Source of the DNA: Prolixibacteraceae bacterium UBA1413
GTDB taxonomy: Bacteria; Bacteroidota; Bacteroidia; Bacteroidales; Prolixibacteraceae
Assembly (NCBI GenBank): GCA_002304925.1
Contig: DBPT01000020.1
Location: 1-64,000, forward strand
Direction: 5' to 3'
Length of the DNA: 64,000 nucleotides
This document shows positions 48,775-56,647 of this stretch, piece after piece. The position numbers were made by a program, and so were the translations under genes. Position 1 is the first letter of the stretch. Each line of letters opens with the position of its first letter. Below the pieces are notes generated by a model. It saw nothing but the letters and a program-made list of their open reading frames with translations, did not search any database and had not been told where the DNA came from.

Positions 48775-48925
48775 AGTATCATAATTTTAAAGTTGATGTA
48801 ATTTTATGCAAGATATAAATTTTTGCTTTGAAAGTACTGCTTATAATGCAAAACTAAATCTTTATTTCTAAATGTCTCATTTATTTTGATCACTTTTATG
48901 AAGAATTAAGAATATTTTTTCAACA

Positions 48926-49468
48926 TTGTACACGATAATCGACATAGAAACCACCGGAACTGTTTATAAGTACGGTAAAATCACCGAAATAGCACTTTAT
49001 GTTCACAATGGGCAAACCATCACCGGCAGTTTTGTGTCCCTTATAAATCCCGAAATGGACATTCCGCTGCATATCACACGGCTGACCGGAATTACCAACG
49101 CCATGGTGGCGGGTGCCCCCCGCTTCTTTGAAATTGCGCGGACGATCATTGAGCTGACCGCGGGAAGGGTTTTTGTCGCTCACAATGTCAATTTTGACTA
49201 CCATTTTATACAGGAGGAATTCAGTCGGCTGGGATATGATTTTCAAAAGAAAAAATTATGTACCATGCAACTTTCGAGAAAACTGATGCCCGGGTACCAA
49301 TCTTATTCCCTCGGTTCACTGTGCAGTGCGTTGGGTATAGAAATCAACGGCCGGCACCGGGCTGCAGGGGATGCGCTGGCCACGGTCAGGCTTTTTGAAC
49401 TGCTGCTCGAAAAAAATAGAATCCTGGGCATGACCCCCTTCCTCGGAAAGACAGCACATCTATTCTGA
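48926..49468 (+). CDS. DnaQ-like DEDDh 3'-5' exonuclease
   Basis: A 180-residue exonuclease domain protein of the DNA polymerase III epsilon/DEDDh family. ExoI is DIETTG (Asp6, Glu8), ExoII is VAHNVNFD and ExoIII is HRAAGDA. In Bacteroidota such proteins are often fused to a GIY-YIG nuclease; here the domain stands alone. The start is TTG at 48926, because in-frame sequence upstream has no better codon and the family begins right at the first strand. It ends 9 nt inside the convergent DUF5606 gene. Confidence 0.88.
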   Translation: MYTIIDIETTGTVYKYGKITEIALYVHNGQTITGSFVSLINPEMDIPLHITRLTGITNAMVAGAPRFFEIARTIIELTAGRVFVAHNVNFDYHFIQEEFSRLGYDFQKKKLCTMQLSRKLMPGYQSYSLGSLCSALGIEINGRHRAAGDALATVRLFELLLEKNRILGMTPFLGKTAHLF

Positions 49469-49921
49469 AGGAACTCCAGCATCAGGAGATGTAGAGCCGG
49501 GTGACGGTTCATCCGAAGGTTCCGCTTCCGATTCTTCTTTCGTGAAATCAAGCAACCCTTTTTGCTGTAACAGATTGTACCAAATTAAAATTTTCCGGAT
49601 GTCGGAAACATACACCCTTTCCTGGTCATATTCGGGAACTATCTGCATAAAATAGTTCTTCACATCAGCTCCGGCATTCTTGGGATCTCCGATGAAACCC
49701 CCGTTCTCATGTTCCGATATCCTTTTGAAAACCTCCCTGAGCGGAATATCCCCTTCCCGGGTGAAAACCGCAATCTCTTCCAAAGAACTGATCTTCGCAC
49801 TCCCGCTGGCAGGCATCCTCTTTCCCGTGGTAAGGGATTCAACGATGATCCTGTTCTTCGCCTCGGCAATCTGTTTGTACAACCCAGGCTGCCCTGAAAT
49901 CGACAGTATTCCTTTTAACAT
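49460..49921 (-). CDS. DUF5606 domain protein
   Basis: A 153-residue protein matching the Bacteroidota-specific DUF5606 pattern: the N-terminal KGILSISGQPGLYK segment, a SLEEIAVFT strand, and a C-terminal helix KILIWYNLLQQKGLLDF followed by an acidic Ser/Pro/Glu tail. It has no signal peptide. Function is unknown. It overlaps the end of the convergent exonuclease gene by 9 nt. Confidence 0.8.
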   Translation of the reverse strand: MLKGILSISGQPGLYKQIAEAKNRIIVESLTTGKRMPASGSAKISSLEEIAVFTREGDIPLREVFKRISEHENGGFIGDPKNAGADVKNYFMQIVPEYDQERVYVSDIRKILIWYNLLQQKGLLDFTKEESEAEPSDEPSPGSTSPDAGVPSE

Positions 49922-50066
49922 CCTTTGATCATTTAACGTTTCCTGTCACAAAAGTATAACTTCTCTTCTATCCGGCACAGCATAACACAGTAAAAATATC
50001 ATTTTATCCCTTGATTGATTTTGTCTATTACCCATAGAAAAAAAGAAATAAAAATATATGTAAATC

Positions 50067-50098
50067 TTTATATCCTATATTTGAATTGCTTATTTTTG
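50067..50098 (+). promoter_or_regulatory. Candidate promoter of the ECF sigma factor gene
   Basis: TTTA (50067-50070), a 20-nt spacer and TATTTTTG (50091-50098), which fits TAnnTTTG. The predicted start point is about 20 nt before the ATG at 50125, supporting that start over an in-frame TTG at 50086 inside the promoter. Confidence 0.45.
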
Positions 50099-50124
50099 CA
50101 GAAGAAACCTTAATAAATACTGCG

Positions 50125-50634
50125 ATGACTCAGATACAATTCGATAGTGCCCTTATGGGGATGCAAAGCAAGCTTCGTTATTATGCCTTAAGCCTGACTA
50201 CCGACAGTGAGAAGGCGGATGATCTGGTTCAGGAGACTTTTCTTAAGGCGCTGACAAACCGGGATAAGTTTGCCATCAACACCAATTTCAATGCCTGGGT
50301 ATATACCATTATGAAGAATACGTTTATCAACGATTACCGGAGGAACATCAAAGCGCGGAGCACCTATGACACATCAGGCGGTGTGCTGCCGGCATCTTTA
50401 ACGGCAGGGTACTCTTATCCGTCTCCTGATTCATCTTACAGGACTGCTGAAATCAACCGGACCATCCGTTCCCTTGAGGATGATTACAGGATTCCCTTTA
50501 CCATGTTCCTTGAAGGCTTCAAGTACAAGGAAATTGCTGATGAACTGGATCTTCCGCTGGGGACTGTGAAGAGCCGGATTTTCTTCACCCGGAAGAAACT
50601 GGAGAAGGTTCTGGGTGAATATTCTCTGAACTGA
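50125..50634 (+). CDS. ECF-type RNA polymerase sigma factor
   Basis: A 169-residue sigma-70 family factor of the extracytoplasmic function class. Region 2 (about 15-80; KADDLVQETFLKAL, then the AWVYTIMKNTFINDYRR -10 contact helix) and region 4 (about 110-165; YKEIADELDLPLGTVKSRIF) are clear, with a short linker and no anti-sigma gene next to it. It directs polymerase to a small set of promoters, probably in response to envelope stress. The start at 50125 follows the candidate promoter. Confidence 0.93.
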   Translation: MTQIQFDSALMGMQSKLRYYALSLTTDSEKADDLVQETFLKALTNRDKFAINTNFNAWVYTIMKNTFINDYRRNIKARSTYDTSGGVLPASLTAGYSYPSPDSSYRTAEINRTIRSLEDDYRIPFTMFLEGFKYKEIADELDLPLGTVKSRIFFTRKKLEKVLGEYSLN

Positions 50635-50708
50635 GCATTTTCCTGCCTCTGAAATGGGAAGAGCTGTTTGGGTTCGTCATGACCGGGGCAGCCTTTTTGT
50701 TTTTCCGG

Positions 50709-50740
50709 TTTGCGGAGTTTGTACAAATTATTTACTTTTA
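50709..50740 (+). promoter_or_regulatory. Candidate promoter of the DJ-1 family gene
   Basis: TTTG (50709-50712), a 20-nt spacer and TACTTTTA (50733-50740), one base off the TAnnTTTG consensus. The expected start point is about 15 nt before the ATG at 50762. Confidence 0.4.
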
Positions 50741-50761
50741 ATCATTTAAAAGTATTTGTTT

Positions 50762-51316
50762 ATGAAGAAGGTTGCGGTAATGGTTGCGGAAGGATTTGAA
50801 GAGATGGAAGTGGTGGCTGTGGTTGATGTTCTCAGGAGGTCGGAAGTTCAGGCAGTTCTTGTATCGGTATCAGGGTCTGACGTGGTCACGGGGTCTCATA
50901 ATATCCGCATTTTAGCGGATGCACAGTTTGAGCGTGCCGATTTTTCGGGCTTTGACATGATCGTTCTCCCGGGAGGAATGCCTGGGACGAGGAATCTCGA
51001 CAGTCATGAGGGATTGAAGCGGAAGATCCTTGAGTTTCACTGGGAAGGCAGGTTTCTGGGAGCCATCTGTGCGGCGCCGATGGTATTGGGAAATCTGGGG
51101 ATTCTGGAAGAGAGGCAGGCCACCTGTTATCCCGGATTTGAAAAGCATTTGAGGAATGCCCGGATAAGGAATGACGCTGTTGTGGAAGACGGGCATATCA
51201 TAACGGCTCACGGGCCCGGGGTGGCGATAGAGTTCGGATTAAGCCTGGCTGAAAAGCTGCGGGGCAAAGAAGTGGCGGACCTGGTGGCGCAGAAGATGAT
51301 GATGCCGGGTACCTGA
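50762..51316 (+). CDS. DJ-1/PfpI family protein (YajL type)
   Basis: A 184-residue member of the DJ-1/YajL branch of the DJ-1/PfpI family, linked to glyoxal or protein deglycation and oxidative stress. The nucleophile Cys103 sits in the elbow GAICAAP, with the conserved acidic EGFEEME segment near the N-terminus and the AHGPG motif later. The ATG at 50762 fits the family start. Its stop codon abuts the stop of the convergent rpe gene with no spacer, so transcripts must overlap. Confidence 0.92.
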   Translation: MKKVAVMVAEGFEEMEVVAVVDVLRRSEVQAVLVSVSGSDVVTGSHNIRILADAQFERADFSGFDMIVLPGGMPGTRNLDSHEGLKRKILEFHWEGRFLGAICAAPMVLGNLGILEERQATCYPGFEKHLRNARIRNDAVVEDGHIITAHGPGVAIEFGLSLAEKLRGKEVADLVAQKMMMPGT

Positions 51317-51967
51317 TCAGATTTTTTTCAGAAGGCTTATGGTCTCTGCCGGGTTTTCAGAGGTGAAGACAAAACTTCCGACGACCAGCACGTGAGCTCC
51401 TGCGTCAAACAAACGCCTGCCGGTTTCAAAATTGACCCCGCCGTCGACTTCTATCAGGCATGCCGGATTTTTCCGGAGAATCATCTCATGCAGAATTTCT
51501 ACTTTGACAAGTGTCTCTTCAATAAATTTCTGTCCTCCGAAACCCGGATTGACGGACATCAGCAACACCATGTGGAGGTCGGGGAGCATATGTTCAAGGA
51601 GGTGCACCGGTGTATGGGGATTCAGACAGATGCTGGCGGTGATTCCCTGATCTTTGATAAGCCCGATGGTCCGGTGGAGGTGGGGACAGGTTTCCCAGTG
51701 GACGGTGAGATTCGATGCCCCTGCCCTGGCAAAGGGAACAATGAACCGGTCGGGATCGGAGATCATCAGGTGTACATCAAGAGGTTTGGCGGCAATCCGG
51801 GAGATGTGCTCGACGACAGGAATCCCGAATGAAATGTTGGGCACAAAAACACCATCCATAATATCACAATGAATCCAGTCGGCATCGCTGTGATTGATCA
51901 TTTCAATGTCAGCGGCAAGATTGTTGAAATTGGCAGCCAAAAGGGAAGGGGCGATCAGTCGTTTCAT
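51317..51967 (-). CDS. rpe: Ribulose-phosphate 3-epimerase
   Basis: A 216-residue TIM-barrel epimerase of the pentose phosphate pathway, interconverting ribulose-5-phosphate and xylulose-5-phosphate. The motifs APSLLAANF, HCDIMDGVFVPN (metal His and catalytic Asp), DVHLMI, MSVNPGFGGQKF and EVDGGV are all present and the length is exactly that of the family. The downstream end touches the DJ-1 gene. Confidence 0.96.
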   Translation of the reverse strand: MKRLIAPSLLAANFNNLAADIEMINHSDADWIHCDIMDGVFVPNISFGIPVVEHISRIAAKPLDVHLMISDPDRFIVPFARAGASNLTVHWETCPHLHRTIGLIKDQGITASICLNPHTPVHLLEHMLPDLHMVLLMSVNPGFGGQKFIEETLVKVEILHEMILRKNPACLIEVDGGVNFETGRRLFDAGAHVLVVGSFVFTSENPAETISLLKKI

Positions 51968-52085
51968 CTGTTTGAAATATTTGATTACTATGGTTAAATT
52001 GGTGAAACAGATGTAATGACCATGTGGTAAATAATGTTGGTTGGTGCATAATCGTGCATGATCATTTCATGATTATTGCGTCTGT

Positions 52086-52952
52086 TTACTGTCCAAGGTA
52101 AGTTTTGAGTAACTGGTTCCGGTATTTGTTTTTCAGCTTTTTTATGGCTTTTTCCTTGATCTGGCGTACCCGTTCCCGGGTCAGGTCCATCCGCTCTCCG
52201 ATCTCCTCGAGTGTCAAAACCGGGAATTCATTCAGCCCGAAAAAAAACCTGAGAATGTCAGCCTCTCTTTCACTCAGCGTGGAAAGGGACCTTTCGATCT
52301 CTTTCCTGAGCGATGTCTTGATAAGTTCATTGTCGGCACAGGGTGAGTCATTGTTGAGAATAACATCGTACATATTATTGTCTTCATCCTCACGCAGTGG
52401 AGCATCCATCGAAATATACTGTCCAGATATGTTCAGCGAGTCTTCAACGATTTCAGGTTTAAGATCCAGGATGGAGGAAAGCTCCTCCAGGGTGGGTTCC
52501 CGCTGGTATTCCTGTTCCAGCTGGCTGAAAGTGCGGTTTATTTTGCTGATGGAACCTATTTTATTCAAAGGAAGCCTGACGATCCGGGCATGTTCGGCCA
52601 GTGACTGAAGGATGGATTGCCTGATCCACCATACCGCATAGGAAATGAATTTGAAACCGCGCGTTTCATCAAATCGTTCAGCCGCCTTGATCAGCCCGAG
52701 GTTCCCTTCATTGATGAGATCCGATAAACTCAATCCCTGATTTTGATATTGCTTCGACACGGAAACCACAAACCTAAGATTTGCCTTGATAAGCTTTTCA
52801 AAAGCCAGCCTGTCCCCCAGTTTAATCCGCTTGGCCAGTTCGACCTCGAGCTCCGGATTCAGCAATTCGATCTTCCCGATTTCATGAAGGTATTTATCCA
52901 GCGACAAGGTGTCCCGGTTGGTTACCTGTTTTGATATTTTTAGCTGTCTCAT
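52086..52952 (-). CDS. rpoD: Primary RNA polymerase sigma factor
   Basis: A 288-residue primary sigma factor of the short Bacteroidota type, lacking region 1.1 and the non-conserved insertion. Region 1.2 (DKYLHEIGKIELLNPELEVELAKRI), region 2 (NLRFVVSVSKQYQNQGL...DLINEGNLGLIKAAERFD...YAVWWIRQSI), region 3 and region 4 (LTLEEIGERMDLTRERVRQIKEKA) are complete. It recognises the -33/-7 promoters seen elsewhere in this window. It is transcribed away from rho across a 414-nt spacer. Confidence 0.96.
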   Translation of the reverse strand: MRQLKISKQVTNRDTLSLDKYLHEIGKIELLNPELEVELAKRIKLGDRLAFEKLIKANLRFVVSVSKQYQNQGLSLSDLINEGNLGLIKAAERFDETRGFKFISYAVWWIRQSILQSLAEHARIVRLPLNKIGSISKINRTFSQLEQEYQREPTLEELSSILDLKPEIVEDSLNISGQYISMDAPLREDEDNNMYDVILNNDSPCADNELIKTSLRKEIERSLSTLSEREADILRFFFGLNEFPVLTLEEIGERMDLTRERVRQIKEKAIKKLKNKYRNQLLKTYLGQ

Positions 52953-53366
52953 AAACCGGATGAAAAGGAACCAGATTCATACCAATCAACAGGATTTCTT
53001 TCCTCCTTGTGATTTGAAGATAGCAATAATACAAAATAAAACAGGTCCGGACAAACAAAATTCACATAAAGTTAAACATTGAAAACCAAAACCATTTTAC
53101 CAAACCGGTACCGATTTTGACCTGAAATTAATCACCAGGTCCGGTGATCCGATCCCGGATATTGTGCATTGTATGTGTCACCCAAAGAATTATAGGAGAC
53201 AATTTTTCATTTTTCGTTCACATAGCAATAAAAAAAGAAGGCCTGTATTTTGGTTTTTGAGGAATATTAAATATTTTTGCAGCGTAATTTCCATGCAAAT
53301 TACCTCTCTCCACAGTTTTATCCTTGGGATTTCAAAAAATCAGTTTTTCATTAAATCGTTTTTGTC
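52953..53366. other. Divergent spacer between rpoD and rho
   Basis: A 414-nt AT-rich region carrying the rho promoter at 53249-53279. No minus-strand element matching both promoter boxes was found for rpoD, and I see no small gene, tRNA or strong hairpin. The 53164-53421 frame has no coding character. Confidence 0.5.
53249..53279 (+). promoter_or_regulatory. Bacteroidota-type promoter of rho
   Basis: TTTG (53249-53252), a 19-nt spacer and TATTTTTG (53272-53279), an exact fit to TTTG-N19-TAnnTTTG. The leader to the ATG at 53367 would be about 80 nt. Confidence 0.65.
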
Positions 53367-55298
53367 ATGTATGATATCAGTGAACTTGAGAAGAAGCTCC
53401 TGCCCGAGTTGCGGGAAATAGGGAAGGGACTGAAGATTAAAAGGGTGGAATCTTTCAAGAAGCAGGATCTTATTTATAAAATTCTCGATACCCAGGCCAT
53501 TCAGAATGCTGAGAAGAAAGTACAGCAGCCTGAACTGAAAGGCCGGGTGATCAAGATCAGGGGATCCCGGGAGGTCCAGGAAAAGCAATTGGGGGGTAAT
53601 CCTCCCGAACAGGAAAAAGCAGAGGAGAAGAACCGTTCAAAAGGGAAAAAGAGATACAAGGAACTGATTAGGCAGGTAATTGGCAAGGAGAGTCCTGCTC
53701 AGCCAATCCCGGCCACGGATGTCGGATTTGTTCAGGAGCCCGGTGCGGGTCCAGCCGTTGACCAGGATGGTGGCGCAGCCGTGCCGAAACAACCTTCACG
53801 GCATGAGCAGCTGCGCGCGATTATGAAAGAATTTTCGAAGGGGAAGGGAGACCGTCATGTCCCTCCTTATGAACATAAGCACAGTGAACGGGATCATGAA
53901 CTTTTGCTGAGCGAGACGGAAAATGGCACTGACCTGTTGCCCGTTGAAATAGCCGACGTCGCCGTGGAAAAAATTCCAGGCCGGGAGGTGACAGAACTTC
54001 CTGCAGGTGAAGATTCCGGAAAATTGCCCGATGCTGCTTCACCGGATGAACAGCAGACGGGTTTCCAGCGTAAATTCAAGCAACCCGAATGGCAGGCGAA
54101 AAAGGAGGGGCAGCGAAATTTCAGGCCCCAGGAGCAGAGCAAGGATAAAAACCTGATTGATAAGAATTTTGAATTTGACGGCATCGTCGCCAATACGGGA
54201 GTGCTGGAAATCATGCCTGAAGGATACGGTTTTCTGCGGTCCGCAGATTTTAACTACCTGAATTCACCCGATGATATCTATGTCTCACAAAGCCAGATCA
54301 AACTTTTCGGATTGAAAACCGGGGACACGATCAGGGGAACCATTCGGCCCCCCAAGGAAGGGGAGAAGTATTTTCCGCTGATCAAAGTGCTGGAAATCAA
54401 TGGAAGAACTCCTGAATATATCCGTGACAGGGTTCCCTTTGAGCATTTGACCCCGCTCTTCCCCAACGAAAAATTTGAACTCATCGGCAACGGGCATGAC
54501 AACATCTCCACCCGTATTGTGGACATGTTCGCACCCATCGGAAAAGGACAGCGCGGGCTGATCGTGGCGCAGCCAAAAACCGGTAAAACTGTTCTTCTGA
54601 AAGAGATTGCCAACGCCATTGCTGCCAACCACCCCGAGGTGTACATGATCGTCCTTCTGATCGATGAACGGCCTGAGGAAGTCACCGATATGGCCCGGAG
54701 CGTGAATGCGGAAGTGATATCCTCCACCTTTGACGAACCTGCCGACCGCCATGTGCGGGTTGCCGGTATGGTGCTCGAAAAGGCAAAACGGCTGGTGGAA
54801 TGCGGACACGATGTTGTAATCCTTCTCGATTCCATCACCCGGCTGGCACGGGCTTACAATACAGTCCAGCCTGCTTCGGGAAAAGTCCTTTCAGGAGGCG
54901 TTGATGCCAACGCCCTCCACAAACCCAAAAGATTCTTCGGCGCAGCCCGTAATATTGAAGAGGGTGGCTCCCTGACCATCCTCGCCACCGCCCTTACCGA
55001 AACCGGTTCTAAAATGGACGAAGTGATCTTCGAGGAATTCAAGGGGACCGGAAATATGGAACTCCAGCTCGACCGGAAACTGTCCAATAAAAGGATCTAT
55101 CCCTCCGTGGATATCCCGGCTTCCAGCACTCGCCGCGAAGACCTGCTCCTTTCACGATATATCCTTGACAAAATCTGGATTTTACGCAATTACCTCGGCG
55201 ACATGAACTCACTCGAAGCCATGGATTTCATGAAAGACCGCCTGATGAAAACCAACTCCATTGAAGAGTTCCTCATCTCTATGAATGCGGATGCCTGA
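53367..55298 (+). CDS. rho: Transcription termination factor Rho with long insertion
   Basis: A 643-residue Rho helicase, which ends transcription by moving along nascent RNA. The N-terminal helical domain (about 1-45; ELEKKLLPELREIGKG) is separated from the RNA-binding cold-shock-like domain (about 268-340; GVLEIMPEGYGFLRS) by about 220 residues of charged, Gln/Glu/Lys/Pro-rich low-complexity sequence, an insertion found in Bacteroidota Rho. The ATPase core has Walker A PKTGKT (about 403-408), Walker B VILLDSITRLAR and the C-terminal VDANALHKPKRFFGAARN segment. It is monocistronic, with its own promoter. Confidence 0.96.
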   Translation: MYDISELEKKLLPELREIGKGLKIKRVESFKKQDLIYKILDTQAIQNAEKKVQQPELKGRVIKIRGSREVQEKQLGGNPPEQEKAEEKNRSKGKKRYKELIRQVIGKESPAQPIPATDVGFVQEPGAGPAVDQDGGAAVPKQPSRHEQLRAIMKEFSKGKGDRHVPPYEHKHSERDHELLLSETENGTDLLPVEIADVAVEKIPGREVTELPAGEDSGKLPDAASPDEQQTGFQRKFKQPEWQAKKEGQRNFRPQEQSKDKNLIDKNFEFDGIVANTGVLEIMPEGYGFLRSADFNYLNSPDDIYVSQSQIKLFGLKTGDTIRGTIRPPKEGEKYFPLIKVLEINGRTPEYIRDRVPFEHLTPLFPNEKFELIGNGHDNISTRIVDMFAPIGKGQRGLIVAQPKTGKTVLLKEIANAIAANHPEVYMIVLLIDERPEEVTDMARSVNAEVISSTFDEPADRHVRVAGMVLEKAKRLVECGHDVVILLDSITRLARAYNTVQPASGKVLSGGVDANALHKPKRFFGAARNIEEGGSLTILATALTETGSKMDEVIFEEFKGTGNMELQLDRKLSNKRIYPSVDIPASSTRREDLLLSRYILDKIWILRNYLGDMNSLEAMDFMKDRLMKTNSIEEFLISMNADA

Positions 55299-55377
55299 TT
55301 TTGTAAAACCCTCCTTTCTGACGGCTTATTTTTATTAAATTTAAATAGCAGTTGCGGCTGATAATTGTAATCTTTAC

Positions 55378-55409
55378 ATTGCAAAAATTAAACCCAACAG
55401 CTATTTTTG
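55378..55409 (+). promoter_or_regulatory. Candidate promoter of the DUF4143 ATPase gene
   Basis: ATTG (55378-55381), a 20-nt spacer and TATTTTTG (55402-55409). The predicted start point is about 14 nt before the GTG at 55429, which supports that unusual start codon. Confidence 0.5.
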
Positions 55410-55428
55410 TTCCCTGATTTATTTCACC

Positions 55429-56604
55429 GTGGATACACTGGTCAAACATTATCATTCCTTGCTGCAATCGCCGGGCCGGGTTTTCTCCCGGCAACTGTCG
55501 GGACAGATTGACTGGGAAAACCGGCTTATCTGCATCAAGGGATTCAGAGGGGTGGGAAAGACCTCGTTTTTGCTTGACCATATCCGTTCCCTGCCGGGGA
55601 ATGAAAAATCGGCGTTATACGTCAATCTCAACAATTTTTATTTCACCCGCAGAAGGCTGTTTTCGTTTGCCGATGAATTCTCGAAATTGGGCGGAAAAAT
55701 CCTGTTTCTGGACCAGATTAGCAAATACCCGGGCTGGTCGGGGGAATTGTGTCATTGTTACGAGAAAATTCCCGATCTGAGGATTGTCTTCACGGCATAC
55801 CCGGTTTTGCGGATTACCGATGCAAATCCTGAACTCGGCGATATCGTGAAGCTTTACCACCTCAATGGCCTCTCTTTCAGAGAGTATCTCAATATTAAGA
55901 CGGGTGAAAGCTTCCAGCCCCTGAGCCTGGAGACAATTCTGAATGATCATCTCTCCATTGCCTGTAAGATCACCTCCCTGGTAAAACCGCTTGCTTATTT
56001 CCACGATTACCTGGTTGCCGGTTATTACCCCTATTTTGCAGAAACGGGGGATTTTTATTCGGACCTGTTGCTGAAGAATATCAACCTTTCCCTGGAGATT
56101 GACATTCCTTATGTAAATCAGGTCGAACTGAAGTACCTGCCGAAACTGCGGAAGCTGCTGTACATCATAGCGTCCGAAACACCCTTGTCACCCAATGTAA
56201 GCAAACTGGCATCCGCCATAGACACCTCAAGGGCTACGGTGATGAATTATCTTCAGCACCTCAGAAATGCCCGTCTGATCAATTTGCTGTATTACAACGG
56301 GGAGGAGGATCACCTGAGAAAACCCGCCAAGATTTTCATGTACGATACCAACATTCTGCATACGGTGATGCCCGACCGTAGTGATAACCAGACTTTCAGG
56401 CAGACCTTTTTTGTCAACCAGGTGGGGATTTTACACGGGTTGAAGGCGGTGAGTGATGGCGGCTTTCTGGTAGATGAACGGTGGCATTTCACGATCGGGG
56501 GGCGCAAGACAGAGCCTGCCACAGGAGGGTATTGTGCGGCCGATATGATTGAGACGGGGAAAGAAAACAAAATCCCGCTATGGTTATTCGGATTTTTGTA
56601 TTGA
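55429..56604 (+). CDS. AAA+ ATPase with DUF4143 domain
   Basis: A 391-residue P-loop ATPase of the archaeal-type ATPase/DUF4143 family. Walker A is FRGVGKTS (about residue 40) and Walker B-like LFLDQI follows at about 90; the C-terminal part (from about 250; SPNVSKLASAIDTSRATVMNYLQHLRNARLINLL) holds a winged helix and then the DUF4143 segment. Members are common in Bacteroidota but their substrates are unknown. The start is GTG, placed by the promoter just upstream. The stop is 43 nt before the PFOR gene. Confidence 0.85.
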   Translation: MDTLVKHYHSLLQSPGRVFSRQLSGQIDWENRLICIKGFRGVGKTSFLLDHIRSLPGNEKSALYVNLNNFYFTRRRLFSFADEFSKLGGKILFLDQISKYPGWSGELCHCYEKIPDLRIVFTAYPVLRITDANPELGDIVKLYHLNGLSFREYLNIKTGESFQPLSLETILNDHLSIACKITSLVKPLAYFHDYLVAGYYPYFAETGDFYSDLLLKNINLSLEIDIPYVNQVELKYLPKLRKLLYIIASETPLSPNVSKLASAIDTSRATVMNYLQHLRNARLINLLYYNGEEDHLRKPAKIFMYDTNILHTVMPDRSDNQTFRQTFFVNQVGILHGLKAVSDGGFLVDERWHFTIGGRKTEPATGGYCAADMIETGKENKIPLWLFGFLY

Positions 56605-56647
56605 CGGATTTAAAAAATTAGTAATATCAAAACAAACAGCATTTATT

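Noticed and set aside
55429..56604. Antiphage or mobile-element ATPase
   Set aside because: DUF4143 ATPases are common in Bacteroidota chromosomes; no nuclease, toxin or mobility gene accompanies it.
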